Below are positions 17,127 to 26,449 of a stretch of DNA of 64,000 bases, in pieces. The notes beneath the pieces were generated by a model. It was not told the DNA's origin. It did no database searches and was given only the letters and a program-made list of their open reading frames with translations. The translations under genes were made by a program, and so were the position numbers. Source of the DNA: Robiginitomaculum sp. (GTDB lineage Bacteria; Pseudomonadota; Alphaproteobacteria; Caulobacterales; Maricaulaceae). How positions within the stretch are numbered: the first letter of the stretch is position 1; each line of letters starts with the position of its first letter. The DNA lies in NCBI GenBank assembly GCA_021776525.1, contig JAJFFT010000004.1, forward strand, positions 718,499-782,498. The letters are read 5' to 3'.

Positions 17127-18836
17127 ATGACCGCGATCCCTAACACACTTCAAACCGAAGCTCCGGCTCAGAATACACTCGCACCCACGGGTGCCGAGCT
17201 GGTGGTATCCGCGCTGCGTGATCAGGGTGTGGATATGGTGTTTGGTTATCCGGGCGGTGCCATCATGCCCCTCTATGATGCGCTGCCCGGATCCGGATTA
17301 AAGCATATATTGGTGCGCCATGAGCAGGCGGCGGCCTTTGCCGCCGATGCCTATGCGCGGGCCACGGGCCGGGCGGGTGTGTGTTTTGCCACCTCTGGGC
17401 CGGGGGCGACCAATTTGCTGACTGGCATTGCCAATGCCTATATGGATTCTGTACCCCTGATCGCCATTACAGGGCAGGTGCCAACAAGCGTTTTGGGCAC
17501 CGATGCGTTTCAGGAAATTGATATTTTCGGCATGGCGTTGCCGGTCGTTAAACACAGCTTTTTGGTCCGCAATGCCGAGGATATTCCTCAGGTAATTGCC
17601 GAAGCCTTTGAAATCGCGACTTCGGGACGTCCGGGGCCGGTTCTGATTGATTTGCCCAAAGACGTTGCACAAAGCCGCATGCCTAAGCCGCGTGCCGTCT
17701 CTGTGGCAAAAACGGTGTTGCGTGCCCCTGATCCGGTTGCGATTGCCGAAGCCGAAACCCTTTTGAAACGTGCTAAACGCCCGGTTTTGTATATTGGCGG
17801 TGGTGTGGTCAAAGCCGGGGCAGGTGATGCCTTGCGGCGCTTTAACATGTTGGCCGGTATTCCGGCTGTTTCGACCCTGACCGGGCTTGGGGTGTTGCGG
17901 ACCGACAGTGATGATTTTTATGGCATGTTGGGTATGCACGGCTCAAAAGAAGCCAATATTCTGGTTCAGGAATCAGACCTGTTGCTGGTTTGCGGGGCGC
18001 GATTTGATGACCGGGCCACAGGAAAATTGGACGGCTTCGCACCGGGTGCAAAGGTCATCCATCTGGATTGTGATCCGGCAGAAATCGGCAAATTGCGCGA
18101 TGCCGATGCAGGTGTTCAGGGCGACTTAAAAGCCTCGTTGGAAGCCTTGTCGGTTGGCATTTTGGATATTTCTCCATGGCGGGCCAAGGCACAGGATTTA
18201 AAAAAGCGCCACAAATTTAATTATAATGCGCCAGGCGCAGGTATTTTCGCGCCGGCCTTTCTGGACGAGTTGTCCCGCACCGCAGGCGATAATTTTGTGG
18301 CGACTTGCGATGTCGGCCAGCACCAGATGTGGGTCGCCCAGCATTGCCGCTTTTCCCGCCCCGAAGCGCACCTGACCTCGGGGGGGCTGGGGGCTATGGG
18401 GTACGGTATACCCGCCGGCATTGGTGCCAAGCTGGCCCGGCCAGATGATTGTGTGGTGACCATCACCGGTGATGGCTCGATCATGATGAATATTCAGGAA
18501 CTGGCCACCATTCGCCGTTACGGCGTGCCATTGAAAATTGTGTTGTTTGACAATTCTACACTGGGGCTGGTGCGCCAGTGGCAGGAGCTGTTTTTTGACG
18601 GCAATTACAGCGAAGTTGACCTTTATGACAATCCTGATTTTGCGGATGTGGCCCGCGCCTTTGGGGTCGAGGCCTTTACTGTATCGCGCCGCGAACAAAC
18701 CAGTGCCGCCATTGAGCGCCTATTGCGCACAAACGGGCCGGTTCTGGCCCATGTGCGCATTGATCCGCGCGAAAATGTCTGGCCGCTGGTGCCGCCCGGC
18801 AAGTCCAATGCAGAAATGATGGAGCGTAAATCATGA
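17127..18836 (+). CDS. ilvB: acetolactate synthase, large (catalytic) subunit
   Basis: ThDP/FAD enzyme that joins pyruvate to pyruvate or 2-oxobutyrate, the first common step of valine/leucine and isoleucine synthesis. 569 residues. The N-terminal domain has VFGYPGGAIMPLYDAL and the catalytic Glu in RHEQAAAFAADAYARATG; the ThDP/Mg motif is GDGSIMMNIQELATI, followed by LFDNSTLGLVRQWQELFF. It starts 35 bases after ilvC with AAAGGATAGG before the ATG, and overlaps the small subunit gene through ATGA. Confidence 0.96.
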   Translation: MTAIPNTLQTEAPAQNTLAPTGAELVVSALRDQGVDMVFGYPGGAIMPLYDALPGSGLKHILVRHEQAAAFAADAYARATGRAGVCFATSGPGATNLLTGIANAYMDSVPLIAITGQVPTSVLGTDAFQEIDIFGMALPVVKHSFLVRNAEDIPQVIAEAFEIATSGRPGPVLIDLPKDVAQSRMPKPRAVSVAKTVLRAPDPVAIAEAETLLKRAKRPVLYIGGGVVKAGAGDALRRFNMLAGIPAVSTLTGLGVLRTDSDDFYGMLGMHGSKEANILVQESDLLLVCGARFDDRATGKLDGFAPGAKVIHLDCDPAEIGKLRDADAGVQGDLKASLEALSVGILDISPWRAKAQDLKKRHKFNYNAPGAGIFAPAFLDELSRTAGDNFVATCDVGQHQMWVAQHCRFSRPEAHLTSGGLGAMGYGIPAGIGAKLARPDDCVVTITGDGSIMMNIQELATIRRYGVPLKIVLFDNSTLGLVRQWQELFFDGNYSEVDLYDNPDFADVARAFGVEAFTVSRREQTSAAIERLLRTNGPVLAHVRIDPRENVWPLVPPGKSNAEMMERKS

Positions 18837-19108
18837 ACACGCAAATCTTACACATCGAATTTGAACCCGCAGAAGGCGCAGTTTTGCGCCTCATCGGGCT
18901 TGTCGAACGGCGTGGCTATGACGTGCGCAGCATCAATCTTCCGATTTCGTCGGAGGGCCGGATGAACCTTGATCTGGGTGTCTGCGCTCGTGATAACAAC
19001 CGCGATATCGGCGTGCTCAGGCGCCAGATTCACCGCCTGATTGGCGTACGCCGTGTGCTTGGTGGCATGGAACAAACAGAATTATGCAATGGAGGCCAAA
19101 ATGGCTAA
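18833..19108 (+). CDS. ilvM: acetolactate synthase small (regulatory) subunit, IlvM type
   Basis: 91 residues containing one ACT domain (about 3-80), as in the short IlvM subunit; the longer IlvN/IlvH second domain is absent. Conserved features are LIGLVERRGYDVRSINL and the C-terminal LRRQIHRLIGVRRV. Such subunits stabilise the catalytic subunit and may set valine feedback; IlvM-type partners are often valine-insensitive, which is family knowledge only. ATGA overlap with ilvB, and the stop lies 8 bases inside leuA, so all three are translationally coupled. Confidence 0.9.
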   Translation: MNTQILHIEFEPAEGAVLRLIGLVERRGYDVRSINLPISSEGRMNLDLGVCARDNNRDIGVLRRQIHRLIGVRRVLGGMEQTELCNGGQNG

Positions 19109-20708
19109 AGGGAAAACACAGACAGGAACAGGCAAAAAAATAGCCTTTTTTGACACCACATTGCGTGATGGCGAACAGGCGCCGGGATTTTCCATGTCAG
19201 CCGAAGAAAAACTGATGATGGCGGCCACATTGTGTGATCTTGGTGTTGATGTGATCGAGGCCGGTTTTGCCGCAGCATCACCCGGTGATGCCGACGCCGT
19301 AAAGCGTATTGCCGCCGAGGTTTCTGGTCCGGCCATATGCAGCCTGTCGCGGGCCACCGAAAATGATATCAAGGCCGCTGGAGAAGCGCTAAAACCGGCC
19401 AAGAAAAGCCGCATCCATATTTTTCTGGGGACCAGCCCCATCCACCGCACCGCTAAACTGGACATGAGTAAATCACAGGTGCTGGCGGCTATTGAACGTT
19501 CGGTCAGTATGGCTAAATCGCATTGCGATGAGGTTGAGTTTTCTGCTGAAGATGCGATCCGTACCGAGCGTGAGTTTTTGGTCGAGGCCCTTGAATGTGC
19601 GGCGCAATCCGGTGCGCGTGTGTTAAACGTCCCCGATACGGTCGGTTACACAACGCCCGATGAAATCTATGACCTGTTCAGTTTTCTGATTGCCAATGTC
19701 CGGGGGGCTGAAAATGCGATTTTTAGCACCCATTGCCATGACGATCTGGGCTTGGCTGTGGCCAATTCTCTGGCTGCGGTGCGAGCCGGGGCCTTACAGG
19801 TTGAAGGTGCCATTAACGGCATAGGTGAACGTGCAGGCAATTGCGCACTTGAGGAGGTGATGATGGTCTTTGCAACGCGCAAAGACCAGTTCGGTGTAGA
19901 CATAGATATCGACACCACCAAGATTTATCCTGCCAGCCGGATGCTGTCTAAAATGACCGGCAATCCGGTGCCACGCAACAAGGCTATTGTTGGCCGCAAC
20001 GCGTTCGCACACGAAGCCGGTATTCACCAGCATGGTGTACTGAACGATCGTCGTACCTACGAAATTATGACCCCCGAAGACATTGGTCTGCCGGGTAATG
20101 CTCTGATCCTGGGCAAGCACAGTGGCAAGCATGCCCTGGCGGCCCGGGCCAAAGAGTTGGGCTTCGAGATTGATGATGATCGGCTGGCCGCTGTGTTTGT
20201 TTCGTTCAAAGCCATGGCTGATCAGTTTGGCGAGATTGCCGATGCGCAATTGATCGAACTGATTTCGGGCGTCACCGGGTCTGAAAGTGCCGTCTGGAGC
20301 CTGAAACGCGTTGAAATGCGTGCCGCTTATGGGGCGCAGGCCGAACCGTTTGCACGGGTCGAGCTGGAACATCCGGCACGTGGACTGGTCACTGATATTG
20401 CCACTGGGGAAGGGCCAATCCATGCGGCCTTTAACGCGGTACAACATATCACCGGTCTGAGTGCCACAGTGGAAGAGCTGGAAATAAATCATGTTGGTGC
20501 CGAAGGGAGAACCGATTGCATTGCCGATGTTTTGCTCCGTGTTGAAGGGCAAAATTTTCGTGGTCGCTCGCGTACACGCGACGTGATCCCGGCCGGTGTT
20601 GAGGCCTATGTGGACGCCATAAACCGCGCCGCCGCATCCTTGAACCGCGATGCCTTTGGACATGAGAAAAAGGCCGTTAAACCGGCCGATGCACAAAATG
20701 CGGCCTGA
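19101..20708 (+). CDS. leuA: 2-isopropylmalate synthase
   Basis: Claisen condensation of acetyl-CoA with 2-oxoisovalerate, the committed step to leucine. 535 residues. TIM barrel: FFDTTLRDGEQAPGFSM, FSAEDAIRTE, FSTHCHDDLGLAVANSLAA and GAINGIGERAGNCALEE; linker IVGRNAFAHEAGIHQHGVL; C-terminal leucine-sensing LeuA dimer domain (about 395-520) ending RTRDVIPAGVEAYVDAINR. The ATG at 19101 has GGAGG 5 bases upstream; the frame is open earlier within ilvM, but those starts are unlikely. Citramalate synthase is less likely given the leucine-operon setting. Confidence 0.94.
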   Translation: MAKGKTQTGTGKKIAFFDTTLRDGEQAPGFSMSAEEKLMMAATLCDLGVDVIEAGFAAASPGDADAVKRIAAEVSGPAICSLSRATENDIKAAGEALKPAKKSRIHIFLGTSPIHRTAKLDMSKSQVLAAIERSVSMAKSHCDEVEFSAEDAIRTEREFLVEALECAAQSGARVLNVPDTVGYTTPDEIYDLFSFLIANVRGAENAIFSTHCHDDLGLAVANSLAAVRAGALQVEGAINGIGERAGNCALEEVMMVFATRKDQFGVDIDIDTTKIYPASRMLSKMTGNPVPRNKAIVGRNAFAHEAGIHQHGVLNDRRTYEIMTPEDIGLPGNALILGKHSGKHALAARAKELGFEIDDDRLAAVFVSFKAMADQFGEIADAQLIELISGVTGSESAVWSLKRVEMRAAYGAQAEPFARVELEHPARGLVTDIATGEGPIHAAFNAVQHITGLSATVEELEINHVGAEGRTDCIADVLLRVEGQNFRGRSRTRDVIPAGVEAYVDAINRAAASLNRDAFGHEKKAVKPADAQNAA

Positions 20709-20734
20709 ACAGGCCAACGAAAGAGATCAAGATT

Positions 20735-21694
20735 ATGAGTATTACAGAAGCACAATTCATCTGGCGTGATGGCCAGATCATCCCCTGGGCCGAGGCCACA
20801 ACCCATGTTCTAAGTCATGGCCTGCATTATGGTACGTCCATGTTCGAAGGCATTCGGGTCTATGATACCCCTGAGGGGCCTTGCGGATTTCGTCTGACCG
20901 AACATGTCGCCCGGTTATTTTCTTCGGCGCGGATCTACGCCATGGATATTCCCTTTGAAGAAGCCGAACTGGTCGAGGCCTGCCGTGAAATTGTGCGCGT
21001 GAATAATCTTTCCAGCGCCTATTTGCGTCCCATTGCCTATTTTGGTTATGGCGATATTGGCGTTTCCCCAAGCGACGATACGCCGGTCAATGTGGCCATT
21101 GCGGCTTTCCCCTGGGGAGCATATCTTGGCGAGGCTGGCCGTCAAAACGGTGTTGATGTGTGTGTGTCGTCGTGGCGCAGACCGGCACCGGGCACCATTC
21201 CCATGGGCGCAAAAGCGGCCGGGAATTATCTGTCAGGCTTTTTGATTTCCCGCGAGGCCAAACGCAATGGTTATGCCGAAGGTATTGCGCTGGATGTCGA
21301 TGGTCGCTTGTCTGAAGGGGCGGGTGAAAACCTCTTTATCGTCAAGGGCGAAACACTGCACACGCCGCCAGCTTCATCCTCAATCCTTAGCGGGATTACC
21401 CGCGATTCGGTGATGACACTGGCCCGGAAAATGGGCTTGCGCGTCCGTGAAGAACCTTTGCCGCGCGAAATGCTCTATGTTGCGGACGAGTTGTTCTTTA
21501 CCGGAACTGCGGCGGAGATTACGCCCATTCGTTCCGTTGATGGCACCAAAACCAAAGCCAAAGGCTGTGGTCCGATCACACGGGCTTTGCAGGACCAGTT
21601 CTTTGGCTTGTTCAATGGGACAACCGAAGATACTGAAGGATGGTTGGAGCCTATCGGCAGTGCAGCAAGTAAGGAAACCGCCCATGTCGCCTAA
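20735..21694 (+). CDS. ilvE: branched-chain amino acid aminotransferase
   Basis: PLP fold-type IV transaminase for the last step of valine, leucine and isoleucine synthesis. 319 residues. [14 protein letters not shown] near residue 32 is the substrate side; the PLP lysine is in [12 protein letters not shown] (about residue 157); [20 protein letters not shown] and [11 protein letters not shown] follow as in IlvE. It lies between leuA and leuC; leuC starts 11 bases before its stop. AAAGAGATCAAG precedes the ATG. Confidence 0.95.
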   Translation: MSITEAQFIWRDGQIIPWAEATTHVLSHGLHYGTSMFEGIRVYDTPEGPCGFRLTEHVARLFSSARIYAMDIPFEEAELVEACREIVRVNNLSSAYLRPIAYFGYGDIGVSPSDDTPVNVAIAAFPWGAYLGEAGRQNGVDVCVSSWRRPAPGTIPMGAKAAGNYLSGFLISREAKRNGYAEGIALDVDGRLSEGAGENLFIVKGETLHTPPASSSILSGITRDSVMTLARKMGLRVREEPLPREMLYVADELFFTGTAAEITPIRSVDGTKTKAKGCGPITRALQDQFFGLFNGTTEDTEGWLEPIGSAASKETAHVA

Positions 21695-23099
21695 ATCCCT
21701 CTTTGAAAAGGTCTGGGACAGTCATCAGGTCTGTAATCAGACCGAAGAGCAACCGGCGGTTCTCTATATTGACCGGCATCTGGTGCATGAAGTCACCTCG
21801 CCGCAGGCGTTTACAGAACTGAAAGAACGTGGCCTGAAATTGCGCCGCCCTGACCGGACGTTTGCAACCATGGATCATTCCACGCCGACCCTGCCTTTGG
21901 GGGCGGATGGTGCGCCGGTTTATGCCAGCGAAGATACGCGTTTGCAGGTCCAGGCTTTGCAGGATAATTGCGCAGAGTTTGGGATCGAGCTGTTTGGCTG
22001 GGACAGTCCCAACCGCGGTGTCATCCACGTGATGGCACCCGAACTGGGCCTGACATTACCTGGCATGACCATTGTCTGTGGTGACAGTCATACGGCAACT
22101 CATGGGGCGTTTGGGGCTCTGGCCTTTGGCATTGGCACCACCGAAGTCAGCCATGTTCTGGCCACGCAATGTCTGTTGCAACGCAAGCCAAAATCCATGC
22201 GTGTGACCATCAATGGACGCCTGCACCGGGGCACCAGCGCCAAGGATATGGCGCTGGCCGTCATTGCCGCATTGGGGGCCAGCGGCGGTGTGGGCCATGT
22301 CATCGAATATGCAGGTGATGCGGTAAAATGGCTGGACATGGAAGAGCGCATGACCCTGTGCAACATGACCATAGAGGCCGGGGCGCGGGCTGGCATGATT
22401 GCCCCTGATGATGTGACCTATGCCTGGCTGAAGGGCCGTGATCACGCCCCCAAGGGCGCGGATTGGGATAAAGCGGTAGAGAACTGGAAAACGCTGAAAA
22501 GCGATAATGGTGCCGTGTTTGATGCAGAGATCACGCTGGACGCACGCTTTATGGCGCCAATGATTACTTATGGCCCGTCGCCGGATCTGGGCATGGCTGT
22601 GGACAGCCTGACCCCGCATCCGTGCAGCGATGTGGAACAAAGGGGTCTTGATTACATGCGCTTTACGCCGGGTCGCCCGATCATGGGCGAAAAGGTTGAT
22701 GTGGTCTTTGTTGGTTCGTGCACCAATGGCCGGCTTAGCGATCTGCGCGCTGTTGCACAGGTTTTGCTGGGTCATAAGGTCCACAAGGACGTGCGTATGC
22801 TGGTTGTGCCGGGCTCGGAACAGGTGCGCCTCGAAGCCGAACGCGAAGGCTTGCATGAAATTTTTGAAAAGGCCGGGGCCGAATGGCGCTTGCCGGGGTG
22901 TTCCATGTGCATTGCCATGAACGGCGATATGGCCAAGCCTGGCGAGTTGGTTGTGTCCACCTCGAACCGTAATTTTGAAGGCCGCCAGGGTAAGGGGGCG
23001 CGCACGGTTTTGGCGTCGCCGGCCACTGCCGCAGCCAGTGCAATTTGGGGCCAGGTCGCCGACCCGCGCCCATTTATGGAGGCCCCTCGTGTCGCGTGA
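21684..23099 (+). CDS. leuC: 3-isopropylmalate dehydratase, large subunit
   Basis: Aconitase-family [4Fe-4S] enzyme that isomerises 2- to 3-isopropylmalate together with LeuD. 471 residues from the ATG at 21684 (AAGGAA about 8 bases upstream). Motifs: [54 protein letters not shown] with the first cluster Cys, and [11 protein letters not shown] with the other two. It overlaps ilvE by 11 bases and leuD by 11 bases. The frame is open much further upstream inside ilvE, but that portion encodes no LeuC sequence. Confidence 0.95.
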   Translation: MSPKSLFEKVWDSHQVCNQTEEQPAVLYIDRHLVHEVTSPQAFTELKERGLKLRRPDRTFATMDHSTPTLPLGADGAPVYASEDTRLQVQALQDNCAEFGIELFGWDSPNRGVIHVMAPELGLTLPGMTIVCGDSHTATHGAFGALAFGIGTTEVSHVLATQCLLQRKPKSMRVTINGRLHRGTSAKDMALAVIAALGASGGVGHVIEYAGDAVKWLDMEERMTLCNMTIEAGARAGMIAPDDVTYAWLKGRDHAPKGADWDKAVENWKTLKSDNGAVFDAEITLDARFMAPMITYGPSPDLGMAVDSLTPHPCSDVEQRGLDYMRFTPGRPIMGEKVDVVFVGSCTNGRLSDLRAVAQVLLGHKVHKDVRMLVVPGSEQVRLEAEREGLHEIFEKAGAEWRLPGCSMCIAMNGDMAKPGELVVSTSNRNFEGRQGKGARTVLASPATAAASAIWGQVADPRPFMEAPRVA

Positions 23100-23670
23100 T
23101 AAATTTACGACTCTGAGATCTAAAACACTGGCACTAGCCCAGGAAAATATTGATACGGATCAGATCATTCCCGCACGGTTTTTAACCACCACCAGCCGTA
23201 ATGGACTGGGCCGGGCAGCGTTTTATGACTGGCGCTATGACGAGAGCGGCATGGCGCGCAATTCCGATCCCTTTGCGGGAAAAGATAATGGTGATCATCA
23301 GGTTCTGGTTGGCGGTGCCAATTTTGGTTGTGGATCCTCGCGTGAACATGCCCCCTGGGCGCTGCGTGATTTTGGATTTCAGGCGATCATCAGCACCAAA
23401 ATCGCCGATATTTTTAAAAGTAATGCTTTGAAAAATGGTATCATTCCCATTGAAGTTTCTGACGATATTCACAAGGACCTGGTGACGTCGCCGGGGGCCG
23501 AAGTGGTGATTGATCTTGAACGGTGCGAGATATCCCGGCCGGGCTTGTGGACTCAAAGCTTCGAGGTTGAAGCCTTTGGGCGGCGCTGTTTACTGGACGG
23601 CGTTGATCCTTTGGGGTTTTTGCAAGGATGTGACGATGAAATTACCCGTTTTGAGGCGCAACACACATGA
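23089..23670 (+). CDS. leuD: 3-isopropylmalate dehydratase, small subunit (GTG start)
   Basis: 193 residues; partner of LeuC. The start is a GTG at 23089 with GGAGG 6 bases upstream; no ATG is available at the right place, so automated calls may misplace it. Family motifs are [13 protein letters not shown] near the N-terminus and [18 protein letters not shown] in the swivel domain, then [15 protein letters not shown]. The stop overlaps the leuB ATG as ATGA. Confidence 0.93.
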   Translation: MSRDKFTTLRSKTLALAQENIDTDQIIPARFLTTTSRNGLGRAAFYDWRYDESGMARNSDPFAGKDNGDHQVLVGGANFGCGSSREHAPWALRDFGFQAIISTKIADIFKSNALKNGIIPIEVSDDIHKDLVTSPGAEVVIDLERCEISRPGLWTQSFEVEAFGRRCLLDGVDPLGFLQGCDDEITRFEAQHT

Positions 23671-24713
23671 CACATAACATCGTTCTTCTACCCGGCGATG
23701 GGGTTGGGCCAGAAGTGACCAGCGCCGCTGTTTTAGTGCTTGAAGCTGTGGCCGATCAGTTTTCACTGCCGCTGAGTTTTACCCAATACGATTTTGGCGG
23801 TGCAGCCATAGACGCCTGCGGCGAACCTCTACCTGATGAGACGCTGGCCGCCTGTCGGGATGCCGATGCGATCTTTCTGGGGGCGGTTGGGGGTCCAAAA
23901 TGGGGCGTCAACACTAAACGCCCTGAGGCCGGTCTTTTGACGCTACGGTCCGAGCTTGGTTTGTTTGCCAACTTACGCCCGGTCAAGCTGCATCCGGCAC
24001 TGGCGGCGCATTCGCCATTGAAAGAAGAACGTATCAAAGGCGTTGATATTCTTATCCTGCGCGAGCTGACCGGCGGCATGTATTTTGGTGCAAAGAAGCG
24101 CAGCGGTGACACCGCCAGCGACCTTTGTGAATATTCCAAATTTGAGATTATTCGTGCCGCTCGTGTTGCTTTTGAGGCGGCGCGTGGTCGGCGCAATCAT
24201 GTCACGTCGATCGACAAGGCCAACGTGTTGGAAACCAGCCGTTTGTGGCGCGAAACGGTTATTGCTCTGCACGAAAAAGAATACGCCGATGTTGAACTGC
24301 GCCATGAATTGGTGGATTCGGCGGCCATGAAACTGATTACCAACCCTGGCAGCTATGATGTGATCCTGACGGAAAACCTGTTTGGCGATATCCTGAGCGA
24401 CGAGTGCTCGGTTCTGGCCGGCTCTATCGGCCTGTTGGGGTCGGCCTCTTTGGGGTCGGGCAGCCTGGGGCTTTATGAACCCATCCATGGTTCAGCTCCC
24501 GATATTGCTGGGCAAAACATCGCCAATCCGATCGGTACGATTGCCAGCGCCGCCATGATGTTGCGCTATAGCCTGAAACAAACAGAGGCCGCAGATACTG
24601 TCGATAGCGCCATTTTTGCTGCGTTAGATGGTGGCCAACTGACGTGTGATCTGGGCGGCAAACTCAGCTGCACCCAAATGGCCGAGGCGGTCGTTGCGCA
24701 TTTGAAAAGCTAA
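23667..24713 (+). CDS. leuB: 3-isopropylmalate dehydrogenase
   Basis: NAD-dependent oxidative decarboxylation of 3-isopropylmalate, last dedicated leucine step. 348 residues. LLPGDGVGPEVTSAAV, GAVGGPKWG, LRSELGLFANLRPVKL, LRELTGGMYFG, the VTSIDKANVLETSRLWRE region, LTENLFGDILSDE and the C-terminal EPIHGSAPDIAGQNIANPIG are all canonical. It is the last gene of the nine-gene operon. No strong terminator is visible in the 157 bases that follow. Confidence 0.96.
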   Translation: MTHNIVLLPGDGVGPEVTSAAVLVLEAVADQFSLPLSFTQYDFGGAAIDACGEPLPDETLAACRDADAIFLGAVGGPKWGVNTKRPEAGLLTLRSELGLFANLRPVKLHPALAAHSPLKEERIKGVDILILRELTGGMYFGAKKRSGDTASDLCEYSKFEIIRAARVAFEAARGRRNHVTSIDKANVLETSRLWRETVIALHEKEYADVELRHELVDSAAMKLITNPGSYDVILTENLFGDILSDECSVLAGSIGLLGSASLGSGSLGLYEPIHGSAPDIAGQNIANPIGTIASAAMMLRYSLKQTEAADTVDSAIFAALDGGQLTCDLGGKLSCTQMAEAVVAHLKS

Positions 24714-24870
24714 CGCTTCGGTCTGCCGACATACAGTTTGAAAGATTGGCGTGGGTCATTCGATCAAGGCTAAATTTAGGTATTATAAGGGCACGGCATT
24801 ATTTCATTTGCTCTGCCTCACTGACTCGCACTAGTTTATCTGTCAAAATGTGATCTGTGTGGGGACGTCA

Positions 24871-25602
24871 ATGAAGTATAGTATGCAGGCTGTCGGGACA
24901 TGCCTCTTATGTGCATTTGCCATGGTTTTGGTTCAGCCGATTGCTTTGAGCAGTTTTGGCAATGGCCAAGCACAGGCAGCTTCAAAACAAAAGGCTAAAA
25001 AGATCAAGGCCCCGCGCAGCAGGAAAAGACCAAGCCTGTCTTTTCGCCCGGAAACGTCGCGCCAAAGCCCCAAATATAACGGCAAAGTCGGGGTGTTACA
25101 GTTTCGCGATCGGCGCGGCTTCAAGTTTTATGGCGGATCGGACGAGTTTTTCGCGGAGCCAACGCTGGATGCGTTAAATACAGCGTTATTTCTTGGGACC
25201 AAATCAGGGCGTGCCTTTACGCAGGTTGTGCAGGTGCCGTTGCAGCCTGCGGCCCGGTTAAGCCGCCAGGAACTTAAAGATATCGCCCAGCAATATGGGC
25301 TGGATTATATTTTATTGAGCGATCTGACGACGTTCACGCTGTTGCGGGAAAAAATGGCGGTTAAGAAAAAGGGGTATGACTTTACCGTTAAGGTTCGGTT
25401 CGGGCTGTTTGGCCAGCTGATTGAACCCAAAAGCGGGGCTGTATTATGGGCCGAGCCTGTGGTGCGCGAGATGGGGCAGCTCAATATTAAACGTAAAACC
25501 AAGGCGGAAGATTACGGGCAAAGCTCTGTGGATGCTGTGAGGGCCGTCATGTCGGATATGGCTGTGTCTATTCATGCCATAGGTTTGGAGGTGCGCCAAT
25601 GA
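24871..25602 (+). CDS. exported protein of unknown function, first gene of a five-gene cluster
   Basis: 243 residues; not recognised with confidence. The N-terminus is a Sec signal peptide (hydrophobic 7-26, likely cleavage after AQA near 36), followed by a strongly basic stretch rich in Lys/Arg (39-60). The mature core has VGVLQFRDRRGF, then a helix DALNTALFLG and the block QYGLDYILLSDLTTF. This order vaguely recalls CsgG/LpoB-like periplasmic folds, but I would not assign it. GTGGGGACGTCA before the ATG at 24871 favours this start over 24850. The stop overlaps the next gene by ATGA. Confidence 0.75.
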   Translation: MKYSMQAVGTCLLCAFAMVLVQPIALSSFGNGQAQAASKQKAKKIKAPRSRKRPSLSFRPETSRQSPKYNGKVGVLQFRDRRGFKFYGGSDEFFAEPTLDALNTALFLGTKSGRAFTQVVQVPLQPAARLSRQELKDIAQQYGLDYILLSDLTTFTLLREKMAVKKKGYDFTVKVRFGLFGQLIEPKSGAVLWAEPVVREMGQLNIKRKTKAEDYGQSSVDAVRAVMSDMAVSIHAIGLEVRQ

Positions 25603-26180
25603 GATACGTCGTTCAATATTGCATGCTGTTTGCGCTGGCGGTGGCGGTCGCTACCCCGGTGCAGGCCAAAGGCACGTTTCGCAAATCCAAAGGGCAGGAA
25701 ATTCACTATCGTGAAGCCAGCTCCTACGCTCATATAGCTGATAAACGCGATATTTTTATTGGTACCGAGTTTTTGAGTAAGCCGGAACAAAAGCGCCTGT
25801 TGGGCCATGAAAGCGGCAAATATGCGGTTTTGGAAGTGGCCATTACCAATAACAGCCGGTTCCGCCTTTATGTGAACGGGATCAACTTTGTGAATGCCGA
25901 TGGTGGAAATGCCGTTTCGGCCATTGCACTGGATGCGGTGGCGCGCGCCATTGGTCCTTCGGGCAGTGGTAATAAAAAAGGCCTGCAATTATCGATATTG
26001 CGAAACAACCTTAGCGAAAAAAGCCTGCTCAGCCGCGTGGTGATCCCCGGTGAAACCATACAGGGATTGGTGTTTATGGATGCCAAATTGAGCCGTAAAA
26101 AAGATGCCCAGCTGAACATAGACATTCAAAACCTTAAGCGCCTTGTCTATCTGGATATTCAAGTGCCGGTGTCAAAATGA
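25599..26180 (+). CDS. exported protein of unknown function, second gene of the cluster
   Basis: 193 residues, no family recognised. A Sec signal peptide (residues 1-23, ending PVQA before KGTF) precedes a mature domain that looks mostly beta: YAVLEVAITNNSRFRLYVNG, a small-residue segment AVSAIALDAVARAIG (about 107-121), then VIPGETIQGLVFMD and a C-terminal LVYLDIQVPV. The pattern of a strand-rich domain with a GETIQGLVF-type turn resembles immunoglobulin-like accessory domains. ATGA overlaps at both ends tie it to its neighbours. Confidence 0.75.
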   Translation: MRYVVQYCMLFALAVAVATPVQAKGTFRKSKGQEIHYREASSYAHIADKRDIFIGTEFLSKPEQKRLLGHESGKYAVLEVAITNNSRFRLYVNGINFVNADGGNAVSAIALDAVARAIGPSGSGNKKGLQLSILRNNLSEKSLLSRVVIPGETIQGLVFMDAKLSRKKDAQLNIDIQNLKRLVYLDIQVPVSK

Positions 26181-26449
26181 CAACGCCTGCACCTCAGGAG
26201 CCGCGGCCACAACCCGCCGCGTTAAAGCAAGTGATCCTGATGACCGTATATTTGGCAGCCTGTGGGTTCGGGACACATTTATTACGGCAAACCAACTTAC
26301 CAGATAACCTGATCAAAGATGGTCTGGTGCTGTTTCTGTCATTGGGTTTGATGTTTCCTGCCTGGCGCTATGGCGTTTTTTCGCCGGCGATTGGAACCTA
26401 TGTGGGCTGGGTGCTGTTGGGCGTTGCAGGAGCGTTTTTATGGGGATGA
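26177..26449 (+). CDS. small membrane protein, third gene of the cluster
   Basis: 90 residues with three predicted membrane helices (about 16-35, 44-62 and 68-89) and a Pro-rich cytoplasmic N-terminus. No family recognised. It starts in an ATGA overlap with the previous gene and its last ten bases overlap the large toxin-like gene. Possible roles, all inference, are an inner-membrane accessory or an immunity-type protein for the product of the next gene. Confidence 0.7.
   Translation: MTTPAPQEPRPQPAALKQVILMTVYLAACGFGTHLLRQTNLPDNLIKDGLVLFLSLGLMFPAWRYGVFSPAIGTYVGWVLLGVAGAFLWG

Noticed and set aside
19101-20708. leuA gene as citramalate synthase
   Set aside because: Position within the leucine operon, the GIHQxGVL linker and a full regulatory domain fit isopropylmalate synthase better.
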